A model generated the notes under the pieces. The model was not told the DNA's origin. It made no database searches and worked only from the letters and a program-made list of their open reading frames with translations. A stretch of DNA of 64,000 nt, from NCBI GenBank assembly GCA_950295325.1, contig OX485804.1, positions 10,478,001 through 10,542,000 of the forward strand, written 5' to 3'. Each line of letters starts with the position of its first letter. Within the stretch, counting starts at the first letter, position 1. A program made the translations under genes and the position numbers. This DNA is from Polytrichum commune. Its lineage: Eukaryota; Streptophyta; Polytrichopsida; Polytrichales; Polytrichaceae. Below, one piece after another: positions 36,200 through 47,460 of this stretch.

Positions 36200-36790
36200 A
36201 TGGCCATGGCAAGGTGGGTGGCGATAGCCACACTTCTGGCGACTATGGTGGCAACAGCGGACGCGGCCACCGAGACGGTGGGTGTAATATTCTGACTACA
36301 ACCTCATCAAGTATTGGTGTGCGAAGAGGCTCTTCATTCATGGTTGCTGCCTTCCTTCCTTCTGCAGGTCAATCTGTCTAAGTAGGCACTGGAGGGCTCC
36401 TGTAATCCTGGCTAAACCAAGAGAACTAGGCTCTTCTTTTAACACGCTTGCGGTTTCCTTCATGAACCTCATGCTTGATGTGTTGTTGTTGTTGTTTTTT
36501 TTTTAAAAAAAAATCTTGAAGAGTTGCATTTGATCTTAGTTACATCATTTGGGATGGTGGCAATAGCTAAGGCGACCGCCACTAGTAATGCAATGGCTAT
36601 AAATCCAACTACAACCTCCTGGACGGACGGACGAAGAAGCTCTTCATTCATGCTTGCTTGCTTCCTTGCCTGCCTCTCCCCAAGATGCCGGCGTTTAATA
36701 TGTCCAGCTAGCTAGCCATTGGAAGGAATCCCATGGCGGGCCAAGAAGAGACGCTTCATTTATGCTTGCTTGCTTCTCCAGGAACCCGGC
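36195..36790 (+). repeat. diverged tandem duplication around b561 exon 1
   Basis: ACTACAACCTC...AGAGGCTCTTCATTCATG and CTGCCTTCCTT at 36297-36358 recur as ACTACAACCTC...AGAAGCTCTTCATTCATG and GCTTGCTTCCTT at 36608-36665. A shorter third copy lies at 36727-36780. The GTGGC-ATAGC stretch of exon 1 itself also recurs at 36555. The later copies are intronic and do not code. Confidence 0.5.
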
Positions 36791-39700
36791 GATTATACAT
36801 ACTGTAAACCCCCATGCATGTTGGATTGTTTTGTGGTCTCATTTACTGTGTTTCAACATCCATTCCCTCACAATCAACTCCTGCACCTCACACTCTCATG
36901 GATTTAGGGTCATCTGCAAGTGAAGTTCCTGACCTGAGAACGATAAGACAGAAAGACAAACAGACAAGCAGATGCAATAGTTCGACACAAATGTACAGGA
37001 CGGGTGAAGCCATTGGGCAAATGAATGAAGGAAGGAAGGAAGGAAGGAAGGAAGATCTTTTAATTCAACCGGAATGTAAAATCCTCTTATTCAACCGGGA
37101 GTTTTAACTGGCCGGGAGTTGGTTGTTTTGCATACAAGCATTTTCCATGTTTGGGTAAGTTTTGGGTGCAGCATGCTTGGAGTCGATGTGGAGCAGGCCC
37201 TCAATGGACCGATACATAGAAAAATCTTCGTTCAAACCTCCACATTGACTCCAAGCCAGTGTTCGGGGAGATTTTTGGGCATAATCGGTCAAATTCCTAG
37301 TGTTTCCAAAGTCCCGCTGGTTATATGTTGACACTCTTTCGGTTTTCCTCTACTAATTTGAGGTATATTCCATATATTCGTCTGAATTAATCGGTAATTT
37401 CCCTGAAGTCTTCAACTTCCAACCGGCTATTTCTCAAACTCGACCGGTTTATCTGCAACCAGCGGTCGGTTCTACCCGTTCACTGACTCCAAGTATGCTG
37501 CACCTGAAACCTACCATAACATGGAAATTAGCTCTTCGGTAAGTTTTGTATGCTTGAAACAACCCACCTACCACAGACCAAAACTCGGGTTGAAGTGAAG
37601 CCTGACAACTCTACTATTATTTGCAAAGAAACTGACCGTGTTACCTCCAAGTGTACAGTCCACGTACATATTTAGAGGGGGTCATGGTGTGCCCTCCCTC
37701 TCCTTTAGTCTAGCCGCTGCATGATTTTAATTCTACAGTCATCTTCCTCAAAATTAGTACTATTATATTAATTAAGCCAGCACATTCATGAGTGCGCAGT
37801 CCATTGCTTAGTTAGAGAGTTCTGTCATGATGTCCATTAGTACTCACCCTTGCCAATCTGACAGGAGGGCGAGAAATTGTATTTTTATTTTAGATTTAGT
37901 TCTACTTCTATTCAGGTGGTTTGTCTTGCGAGTGTGCTCATTGGAGAGTGAGCGTGATAAAACATTAATTCATCATCATCCTCAGATGTTGTTGTTGTTG
38001 GCACCTGCAGTTTGTGTACCCATTGTACTTCATTCGAGTACACGGATGGCTCATGTGGATCTCAATGGGACTGCTCATGCCAGTGGCCATCATCCTGGTG
38101 CGACATGCCAAGAGGTCGAGGGAACTCGGCGACTTGAAAACCGTCAGGGTGGTCGTCTACGCTCATATTTTCATTCAGGTATTTAACTCTTAATTATTAT
38201 TTTCATGAATCCGAGCTCATCCTTTTCATGCTAACGTTACCTTACCCTTACCTTCCCTTACCTTCCACAAAATTCTCTTTCAGATTCCAAAAGTTTTGAC
38301 CCACTTCACCCAACTCGCCTGCAGACTCTCAGGCCTGCTGTTGATTCTACATGACTTTAACAAGAACTATAGTTCTAGGATCTTGTAGCGACTCCTCAAT
38401 GTTGTTGATTTTTAAGTTCGGCCAGACTGCACTTACTTTGCACCAGTCAGCACTCACATTCAGTCCAGAAGTTTGAGTTTTCTTGGTTTTTTTTTTTTTT
38501 TTTTTAGCTGTTGGTTGCTTTTTCCAGACAACCATGACAGTTCACCCAACTTGCAGACTCTCCCGCTATTGATTCTGCAGTACTGTAAGAAATAGTTCTA
38601 GGATCTTGTACTGAGTCAATGTAGCGACTCCTCAATTTTGTCGAAACATTCAATTTAGTTTTTTGCCCTGCATTTGTGTTGAAATTTTTCCCTGCACTTA
38701 ACTCTGCACCGGCACTCACATTCAGTCCCAAAGTTGGAGTTTCTTTGTATTTTTTGTTTCTATGTTCTTCTTCATGACTCTGATAATCATTCTATTATTT
38801 GGTCATGAATTTCAAGAGTTCATGTCATGGACAAGTGGAATAGTGCTTCTGCATGCAAGGCTCTACCCATGCCTTATCTTAAGAGGGGGAGATAACCTAG
38901 ATTCTAGATCTAGTTCTATCTAGTTTCTTACATGAAATTCTAGTCATCTCAACTTAACTTAGACTTTCAACTAAATTATCTAGTTTCTACATTCATATGC
39001 ACATGCATACATTCATTTAGGGGACGAACTTACTTATGTGCGAGAAAACAAAAAGAAACAAAAGCAAACTGAGAGCCAAATACACTCTCAAGGGAAGTGC
39101 CAGAAAGCACCAATTCGGGACCAATTCAATGCTCCCTGACTATGACCATGCTTGACCCCTTGATTTTTTTCTTCTAATTTGGAACTATTACATGGTTTTT
39201 GTTTCACAGACAATTGCCGTGTTGCTGGTCATAGCATGTGCCGGTGTTTCAGTGAGGAAATTTGATAACAAGTTTGGGTACACGCATGAGCGCTTGGGAT
39301 TGGCACTATGGATTTTGGTGTGGCTAGCCCCACTTATCGGCCTCGTCCGCCCCAACCAGTAAGTTAATCTCCCACTCCCAAATCCTTTCTTTTCATTAAT
39401 GCAAACTATGAATGCACACGAGCAATCAATTAAGAGATAGATAATAAAAGGGGTTGGAGGAACCATGACATCCTCATGACTGACCTTCAATTGATCACAT
39501 GTTTCCTTCAACGTCTTTTGGGTACAATGCCATCATTAATTAATAAGTTGATGAACTGAACCGGACCACTGTGTTGCCAAACGGGTGGTTAAATTTTGCA
39601 TGCTTAATGTATGCGGGACCGAAACAATCCCTTACTTTTCTTAATCATATCCTTACATTTGACTTAGGTACGATTAGGTGACGATCAAAGAACAAGCACC

Positions 39701-40729
39701 ATACAGACACATCATGATGTCTAAAATAAGATTGGACTACATCTTCAAGTTCTATTGACTACTCCATACTTAATAATTACTAGACATGATTGGGAGGACC
39801 TATGAAATGTAGTTAACAAATGAACCAACAATCATGCACTTCCGATAACCATAACTAGTTACTAATCAAGAGACTTGATTCATCCAGTTTTCAATTTGGT
39901 TTTTTGTTCACGTTTCATCATAGATAATTTGCTAATTATGCAATACATTTTGAAGACGTAAAATTCATCAACAGAATAATCATAGAGAGCAAGAAAAGCA
40001 ATTGTGCATGTGCCCAAGAGAGCTCCCCATCTCTCTTTTCATGACCAGTGGCTTTGCTCGCAAACCAATTTGGGAAATTTGGGAAAGAGAGTTCAAAGAA
40101 GAAAAATCGTGTGGCAATGAACGGGGAGAACTGACCGCTAGTTACAGATGAACCAGTTAAGTTTGAGAAATAACCGGTTGAAGTTCAAGACGTCAGGAAA
40201 TCTATCCATCATTTTAGAGGAATTTAGAGAATATACCTCATATTACTGAAGAAAAACCGAAGAAAGATGTCAACATGTAAGCAGTTGGACGTGGAAACAC
40301 TAGGATCCCGTCCGATTATGCGCAAAAATCCTCTCCAGACACTGGCGTGTGGAGGATTGAAAATTGCAACTAACTTGTGGGTCGTGATGACTGGCTATGG
40401 GCGGCAGTGGAGGAAGGTCCCGCCCACTGTGGTATGCCGCACACTGGCTGGTGGGCACCGGAGCAGTGGTGCTGGGATTCATCAACATCTTCATCGGCAT
40501 GCACGTGTACGAAATTATTAGTGGGAAGAGCTTGCGCACCGTCAACATTCTGTTTGCAATTGAGCTGGGCGTCCTGGGCGTCATTTACCTGGCGCAAGAC
40601 CGATGGCAGTACTTGAGAGAGCAAGGCACGCTTTCCAAGATGGTCACTCCCATGTACAATCAACATCACGCGGATCCCAAGGCCAATGCCGACGTCAACA
40701 CCAACAACGCCACTAATGTCCCTGTCTAG
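36200..40729 (+). CDS. cytochrome b561 domain protein, DOMON-less plant type
   Basis: Model: exon 1 36200-36277, exon 2 38011-38178, exon 3 39210-39358, exon 4 40408-40729, all GT-AG; 238 aa. Exon 1 gives a signal peptide (MAMARWVAIATLLATMVATA, cut near ADA) and is the least certain part. Exons 2-4 form a complete b561 transmembrane core. The four expected haem-ligand histidines are present: H37 (VHGWLMW), H78 (YAHIFIQ), H108 (THERLGL) and H144 (AAHWLVG). A split CA|T codon joins exons 3 and 4, and a CTAAC branch-site-like motif precedes exon 4. There is no DOMON domain; length and layout match the Arabidopsis At2g30890/At4g18260 group. Family members move electrons across a membrane, classically from ascorbate; the acceptor of this subgroup is not settled. 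Introns carry MITEs, and hAT-D copies flank exon 4. Confidence 0.85.
37025..37054. repeat. GAAG microsatellite
   Basis: (AAGG)n of about seven units in b561 intron 1. Confidence 0.9.
37119..37572. mobile_element. MITE in b561 intron 1, interrupted by hAT-D
   Basis: The left arm (TTTTCCATGTTTGGGTAAG ... GTGCAGCATGCTTGGAGTC) is mirrored on the right (GACTCCAAGTATGCTGCACC ... CATAACATGGAAA). Outer ends are near GGTTGTTTTGCATAC and GTATGCTTGAAACAACC. A 230-bp hAT-D copy sits in the middle. Confidence 0.65.
37256..37485 (+). mobile_element. hAT-like MITE, family D (copy 1)
   Basis: 230 bp bounded by the exact 8-bp duplication ACTCCAAG (37248-37255 and 37486-37493). Starts CCAGTGTTCGGGGAGAT and ends GTTCACTG. 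Internal landmarks: GGGCATAATCGGTCAA, CCGGTTTATCTGCAACC, AGCGGTCGGTTCT. Confidence 0.82.
40115..40344 (-). mobile_element. hAT-like MITE, family D (copy 2), b561 intron 3
   Basis: 230 bp in reverse orientation, flanked by T/GCGTGTGG (40107-40114, 40345-40352; 7 of 8 match). Starts CAATGAACGGGGAGAACTG, ends CCAGACACTG. It ends 63 bp before b561 exon 4. Confidence 0.78.
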
Positions 40730-40788
40730 TTCCGACGAACCCACTACTAGGTAGGTCATCGATTCCCCCACCACCGCTCACCACATAC

Positions 40789-41017
40789 CCATGTCCGGGG
40801 ACATTTTTGGGCACAATCGGTCAACACCCTAGTGTTTCCAAGTCCAACCGATTACACGCTTTGAGCTCTTTCGGTTCTTCTTTATGAATTTGAGGTATAT
40901 TCTGTAGATTCCTCTCAAATGATGGGTGATTTTCCTGAAGTCTTGAGCTTCAACCGGTTATTTCTCAAACTCAACCGGTTCATCTGTAACTAGCGGTCGG
41001 TTCTTCCCCGTTCATTG
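40789..41017 (+). mobile_element. hAT-like MITE, family D (copy 3), b561 3' flank
   Basis: 229 bp flanked by CCA(C/T)ATAC (40781-40788, 41018-41025; 7 of 8 match). Starts CCATGTCCGGGGAC, ends CCCCGTTCATTG. It begins 59 bp after the b561 stop codon, so it probably lies in the 3' UTR or just beyond. Confidence 0.78.
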
Positions 41018-41029
41018 CCATATACGAGT

Positions 41030-42470
41030 TTGAGGAATTGGATGCATTCCATCCCCATAATATCATCATTAACTAAGCCCCACTTTGAACACTCCAACTT
41101 TCTAAAATCTCCGCACTTCCCAATTACTTTACACTTCTTAATCGCTTTAGATTTGAATGGTTTCTATTGAGTTGGGTGTTTGTTATTTCACTTGTAAAGA
41201 GGGAGAGCAACATGCTTGGAAAGAGCCTGGTCATGAGAGTAGGAATCTCAGTGCCAATTCATATCATTTGTGTAGACCTGAATTACTAAAAAAGGTTTGT
41301 TCACATCATTTGCGTCTAGCTGCATTAGGAAAGGTTTTCTATTTTCCAATGTCGTTCTTCGAACTCATTCAAACTCGTTTTTAATTTCTTCTAAAGAAGC
41401 AGGGGTCACCGTTAACTGACTTAAATCTGGCCTTCTAAAATCACTAGGATGGCAACTCTTCCCTTTAAAATTATGGGTGTTTTTAAATGACTTCTAATGC
41501 TTCGAATGATTTGACGATTTGTTATTTAACAAAGAGGAAGAGCAACATGCTTGAAAAGAGCCTGGCATTGAGAGTAGGAATCCATTGATTCATACCATTT
41601 GTCGCTTGCACTTTCAGAAGTCGATGTTGTTTTCTAAAAACTAATGGGAAGCAATCTAAAGCAGTAGGGTCAGCATCCAGACTCTCATCCCCTATATTTC
41701 ATTTTTTTACTTTTAAGAAAATTTATAGAATCTCTTAGAATAAACTTAGTATCTAAGAGTTTGATGTTTGTAAGTCGAAAGTAAGATATCCAATATATAA
41801 TTTGGTGCTTCTTGGAAATTTTTTAGCAGCTCCAATCATGTTGTAAATCACTTGCCATTACCCATACTGAGAACTTGCCCTTCCTTGTTTCAGATTCTCT
41901 TACTGCTATTCCAGATTCCACTTGTGTCTATTTAAAGTAGAAGTTCTGGAACTTTTCAACATCAGATTGTGGCGTGGAGGAATGAAAGATTTTCAGAATA
42001 TGAATCCTGGAATACTCAAGAGGCGCTCGCCAATGTTTCGACATCAACACTATAAGATAGATATATAAACTCCAAGGCTGCTCTTTGGGTGGAAATTAAA
42101 CCGGCAAGCGTGGTCAATCATAACCCTTAAAAATCACATCTGGGCAGAGCAGAATTGGCAGAATTGGTTATTTATTGAAGCAGAATATCATGCAACAAAT
42201 TTTCTACCTGGATGGATGTGTAGCTTTAAAAATTAGCAAGTAGTTCCATGCTCATTTTAGGACGATTAACTAACTTAGGAGTAGGTTAGGTGCAAGAGGG
42301 TGATGTGTTGTGATCGGTACACCTAATAGTTGGTCTGAACCTGCCACTGTCACAAACGTTGTAGTACTGGACACTTTGAATGTCAATGAAAGTCAATGTC
42401 TTGCAAATTTCATTTGCAGAAGTCTGACATGTTGTTGCTAAGGTATATGTGCCTACTTCAGTTCCGGATA
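41030..42470. other. intergenic, local duplication, no gene
   Basis: GAGTTGGGTGTTTGTTATTT...AGAGCAACATGCTTGGAAAG at about 41165-41225 recurs degenerately at 41515-41575, with GCCTGG and GAGAGTAGGAATC after each. A diverged ~350-bp tandem unit; no coding evidence. Confidence 0.35.
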
Positions 42471-42474
42471 TTAA

Positions 42475-42830
42475 ACGGACACCTTTATTTGAGTGGCTTG
42501 TGGTTGGGTTGTGAATCTAAGAACGAACACCAAAAAGACATGTGTTGAAAAGAGATTGGACTAGTTGCTCGAAATTATGTTCACCATTCTAGACGTAATA
42601 GTCAACATGATGGGGGGACCTGTATGCTCATTTAATCGGAAAGAGAATCTTCACTTTGACAATGAATGGGATTTTCAAACGGGCTCTGAAAAATTATGAG
42701 AGTGGGTACGATCACAATTTGGATTTGCTAAACATCTCACACTAATTCACGTGTTTTGTATCCTATGAGAAGTGAGTGCAGAGAGGAAATATATCCATTT
42801 AAGACCCGCTTACCTTACAATAAATCGGTA
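42475..42830 (+). repeat. dispersed repeat R42, best copy
   Basis: Best-preserved copy of the family named here: ACACCTTTATTTGAGTGG, GACATGTGTTGAAAAGAGAT, CACCATTCTAGACG, AGAGAATCTTCACTTTGA, TTTGGATTTGCTAA, TATGAGAAGTGAGTGCAG. No terminal repeats or coding sequence seen. Confidence 0.5.
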
Positions 42831-43139
42831 CCTCGGTGTTATATTCCCTGAGCACAAACCCATTACTGACCCAGTGGTCATGTTGGACCGGTACATTGAT
42901 GCCGGTTAACCTTTGTGCATGTAAGTGTTTGGAGTTTCACATTGCTTGGAAGTGATATGAAAATGTTGACTGGAAGATTAGCTCCCGCTTTCAAAAGTTC
43001 TCAAGCTGTCCATTCAGCATTATTGGACGCAACAGTCCCGATTAGGTGAAGCGTTTCTTGAGAAACACGCTGTGGAAGAAAAAGAAAATTGGATTTCACT
43101 TTCGAATATACAAAAACAACCTCGCAAGAGGGGGAAGGG

Positions 43140-44110
43140 AAAACAAAAACATCTCAAAATGCAAGTCACCAGGGTTTAATGTTGAGTCAGTGTTGATACA
43201 TACCCTTGTTTGAGTCACCAGTGTTGATATGTTGATATATAGACCCTTCAGGGCTTACTATCTCAACATTCAGCGCTAACTCAACATATTCATTGGGCTA
43301 ACGATTCATTCAACATTGATTTCATTTCAAAACTCGACCTTCCAGGTCTTGCAACTAAAAAAAACAGGTAGAAACATAATATTAAACATTGCAATTTCCT
43401 GGTATAGATTTTATTCAGTGGCACTGTAGTAGTTTGGTGTGATAGTGAATCAATGCATAACCGATGTTGATGATATTTGAATGCGTAGCAAAAAGGTGTT
43501 GCGGAGATGAAACTGGTGCAGTTATTACTTCCCCTGATCACCACCTCCTAGCACCTACCTCAACCACCCTTGCAATTACTTTTTCATATTTATTATCACC
43601 AAGTGGCCATCATGACTCTCATCCACAAAGCAACCACACAGAGAGAGAGTGAGAGAGAGAGATGTGCAAAAATCTCCCAAAAATCTCATCAATGCTCAAC
43701 CTAGGCCACGCTCATTCCATTTCCACCAGTCTAAGACGCATAAACTATTCAAGGCGCCTCTAAAGTGGAAGTAGTTTATGCAACTTTGGAGTACAAAGCT
43801 CATCCATGCAACTTTGCACTGCTGGAGGAGGAGGGCCTTAGCACCTCATGCTCACATCACAAACCTCTACATTCGTAGATCAACCTCTTTCATTCAATCA
43901 CATCAAACTACAACAGTTGATCAATGCCTAGCTACCCAACTTACGGATACCATACCTAAAAGGTTTGAATTTCTGAGTTGAATAGGTGTTGAATGACTGA
44001 TTAGCTTGGAAATGTTGAGTTAGCACTACAAAAGAGAGTAAACCCTACACGGTAGTGTGTGTCATTCATCACTGACTCAACAATTAACACTGATCACTTG
44101 CATTTTCCAG
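43140..44110. repeat. R30-related repeats, both orientations
   Basis: Parts of repeat R30 lie inverted at 43140-43330 (CTCAACATTC, CCTTCAGGG) and direct at 43880-44110 (CACATCAAACTACAAC, TGTTGAGTTAG, CTCAACAATTAACACTGATC). A GA run is at 43640-43662. No gene. Confidence 0.4.
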
Positions 44111-44343
44111 ATTGACAAGCTACCAGCGAACTACTTCCTAGACTCGCCCACCAAAGTGCTCAGAATATTTTGGCATTCCCACATCGCAACTTTCCAACAC
44201 CTACGGGTGCATCATGATATGGTCTTTCCAAAGCAACAATCCCTGCTGGACATTCTACAACTTTGTTCAAAGTTGCAGAGATTCCCCTCTACGCTTATCC
44301 AGTGTGGCCACTTGGAAGTAACTGGAGGAGCCATGTCGAACTC

Positions 44344-44726
44344 TACACTAAATATTGTATTTAGTATCATATATATGGCATTTGATGTCACTGTGGGAAC
44401 TTTTCTGATGATACTTTTTTATTTTGATACTTCCGTTCACAAGCACTGTCCTCCCAACTTACTTCTACTTCATCCACTGTTAGTTTGGCGGATCCTACAT
44501 CCTAGCATTTCTGTAATGAAATATTGTCATGCATGATCAAAATTGGGACGGAAATCACTTCGTAAGTGACAGGAATTGCAACATTGTAAATCTATAATGC
44601 CCAAAGAAATTTACAAGGAATGACAAATAGATGTCATTCATGTTGGTGACACTACACGGGCGGTTCACAATCAGTGTCGAGCAAGACATCTAGAATGCAT
44701 TGACACTATATACAATGTTTAGTGTA
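44344..44726. mobile_element. TA-flanked MITE, family T1
   Basis: TACACTAAATATTGTATTTA on the left and TACAATGTTTAGTGTA on the right, TA borders, 383 bp. Open frames crossing it are chance. Confidence 0.7.
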
Positions 44727-44763
44727 GTAGTATTACTTAAAAGAGTCCACCAATGCAGCTGCT

Positions 44764-44790
44764 TTGTTGTTGTTGTTGTTGTTGTTGTTG
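44764..44790. repeat. TTG microsatellite
   Basis: (TTG)9 directly after MITE T1. Confidence 0.9.
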
Positions 44791-45274
44791 TAGTCGTAGT
44801 AGTACATCACAACAAACTCCTACCTTGAATCATATATCAACGTTGACTTCACATGAGTATATCACACCAAAACTACTACTTTGAATCGATGTCTGGGGTT
44901 GCACTTTCAATCTCGAGTTCCCTTTCTCATTTTATAGTTTAGAGTTGCAACACCTAGAAGGTTGGGTTTTGATTGGAATCGGTGTTGAATGTTCACTTAA
45001 CACTCTCAAACAATCAAGCCCCGAAGGGTAGTGGGTATGTCTGAAGACTGACTTAACATTGCATGCCGGTCACTTCAATTCGGAGATGATGCTAACTTAG
45101 AATTTTTGACATTTTATTATATCATATCATATCATGAGACCTAAAGTCACTAATGCACCCAGATTATTGTGACTTGGAGCAAAGGCCTATTCAGACAATG
45201 CCTTTAGATAATCTCTTCCTCCTTATTTCCCTTATAGAATATATCATTTCTGGATCCCCTTGTGCACATCCTGA

Positions 45275-45356
45275 GTCGCTTTGGCCGAGTGGTTAAGGCG
45301 TGTGCCTGCTAAGTACATGGGGTTTCCCCGCAAGAGTTCGAATCTCTTAGGCGACG
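45275..45356 (+). tRNA. tRNA-Ser (GCU anticodon)
   Basis: 82 nt with a full cloverleaf: acceptor GTCGCTT paired with AGGCGAC, D arm with TTGGCCGAGTGGTTAAGG, anticodon stem TGTGC/GTACA around CTGCTAA (anticodon GCT at 45308-45310), a long variable arm TGGGGTTTCCCC typical of serine tRNAs, and T arm AAGAG-TTCGAAT-CTCTT. It reads AGC/AGU codons. A T7 tract at 45385-45391 could terminate RNA polymerase III. No intron, and CCA is not encoded, as expected for a nuclear gene. The first T-stem pair differs from the usual plant G-C but stays paired. Confidence 0.96.
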
Positions 45357-45391
45357 GATATAGAACAGTTGCGACTCATAATATTTTTTTG

Positions 45392-46220
45392 GTTTACTGA
45401 CCTTTTCTACTATGGAATCCTATTGAACTATATAAACCATTATCTAGAAGAACCGACAATTTATATTCACAAATTTGTATTCGGTGGATAATGTAGTAGG
45501 CGGCCTCCTCAGATTCTATATAAACCTGTGTACTCTCTAGCAGCTTGGGCAGATAATAATTAATTTTAAAGGCGCCTAAATTTATGGGAAATTTATTTCG
45601 TTGAGTGTCTAGGAAAAAAAAGGAATAATGTTTATAGAGTATCTGAAATCACAATGATCTCTCACAAACATCATAACAGCATAGTCTCTCACAAAGACCA
45701 TTCTCTATAGCTCTCACACAAAGCAAGATATGTTGCCAAACCAAACCCTAACATACAAGTAAAAGACAAGCTTTAGGGGAAGGAATGTTGGTTAAGGGAA
45801 GTGTTTAGGTTAATCGTAGCCACCATAGATGAAATTAGGAAAACCGTTCATGAATTATAAAAATGACTTGGATGAACGTCTAACTTATTTTGAATCACTT
45901 TTTGAATCTGCCCAATTTTAGAATATTATTTGTTGGGTTGCCTAACTTACTTTTTGCACTTTTAATTAGTTATTAGGCAGAAAGGTGCCCAAGCTGCTAG
46001 AGAACTATGGTAATTATGGTAACTATGGTAGCAAACCAAGTCTAGATAAATATAAGTTCTTTACATTATATATTGGATACCTCACTGTGATTCATGAGCA
46101 ATAGTGCCCCTTCCCATGCCAATATTAGCATTCCGCTTTGGCTCGACTATTAAGAACTTTGAGTGTGCTATACATTGTGCTAAGGATAAGTCCTCTTGGA
46201 GAAGTGTGGACACGAGTGCT
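45392..46220. other. intergenic, no gene seen
   Basis: No coding region or element recognised; the tRNA's 3' flank is AT-rich. Confidence 0.35.
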
Positions 46221-46224
46221 CTTC

Positions 46225-46620
46225 ATTTCTCAAGCATGTAGAGTAGAAGCACCCATAATTGATCACTTAAGAGATTCTACGCCCGGTCCAGCGAAATATA
46301 AGGTCATGCAAATGTTTCCCATGTAGGAAGTTAGAAATCACGAGGATTGCAAAAATTGTGGTGATTTTTTTCCTTAAATTGAAATTATTATAAAATAATT
46401 TGAAGTCCAAAGTTGGCTCATACATATTACTAAAATCCACCTTAAGTGGTCATTTAAACTGCTCATCCCTCCTCACTTTAGCACTCAAAACCAGGACACG
46501 TATCATGGCATTATTGGTTCCGGCTTGATTGAAATTGAGTGTCAGGTTGATTGAAATTACGATATCTTATAGATTGTCGATGGGGTCAGGATCAAAAATA
46601 GGTGCCTCTACTACATGCCA
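46225..46620 (+). repeat. dispersed repeat R27, second copy
   Basis: Collinear with 27040-27460; a further degenerate partial copy continues to about 46830 (GATGGGGATCTGATCAAGAA, CACCTCTACT). Confidence 0.5.
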
Positions 46621-46998
46621 TTTCGCCCACAAAATTCTAGTGGATGAAGCAACCTACATGAAAACTAACCCTTAGAAACTCTGAAATGTGGAACCTTATT
46701 TTAACCACCCCCAAAAAGAAATTACCGAAATTGATCCCAGCATGGTCGAAATTATGGCACCCTATAGATTCCCGATGGGGATCTGATCAAGAATAGACAC
46801 CTCTACTCCAAGAGTTGCACTGACTAACCTAGTATACCCAACCTATGTGGGAGCTATTCTTCCTACTTGCTATAGGCAACTCTCCACATCGCAATTCACA
46901 TTCACATGCAAGTGATACTTCCTCCCAATGATTTACATGATTGATAAAATATTGTAACAACCAATTGTAGTTTTTTAGGGGTTTCTCGTATACATCCT

Positions 46999-47023
46999 CT
47001 ATTCTATTCTATTCTATTCTATT
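46999..47023. repeat. TCTAT pentanucleotide repeat
   Basis: Five units of CTATT followed by a T run. Confidence 0.85.
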
Positions 47024-47226
47024 TTTTAAACCCCATCTCAAATGGGAACTACCTTAAAGGTCTCACACTTTTATGTTAAGTTCACTTGGATTTGGTTCAT
47101 GCCATGAACATGAACAATGTGGCCATGACTTTTATTAAAACTTGTTATTAATAAGTGTATGTGATTGGGGTGTTCTTCATTACTTTCTAGCATGGCGCTC
47201 TCAGTTGTATATTTATGCAAAGAGGG

Positions 47227-47460
47227 ATTATCACATACGAGCGTACTTCTCATCCAACATGAAAAACGTGACCCCCTACAAGTTTGTGGTTGATCTATCT
47301 CACATGACTTGGACTAGACTAATATGGGATCTTTATTTTAGCTAACTTCCGATGTCAAATCAATTGAAATGTAGATAGATAGGTAGATAGATAGATACCT
47401 TCGGACTCCATATTATTTCAAGGCTTTTATGTTGGACAAATGAAGTACATTCATTGTGAT
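47227..47460. mobile_element. MITE family E, fourth copy
   Basis: CATACGAGCGTACTTCTCAT on the left and TTTTATGTTGGACAAATGAA near the right end match the family. Contains a GATA microsatellite (47371-47396). It abuts MITE T2 on its right. Confidence 0.6.

Noticed and set aside
36200-40729. A DOMON domain in the b561 gene
   Set aside because: No DOMON-like exon seen between the signal peptide and the b561 core; length matches the DOMON-less group.
40115-41017. Composite transposon carrying b561 exon 4 between two hAT-D copies
   Set aside because: Each copy has its own different target duplication, so they inserted separately; no shared outer duplication.
44057-44536. 159-codon open frame on the plus strand
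   Set aside because: It runs into the T1 MITE at 44344-44726 and across repeat R30, so it is a chance frame in repeats.
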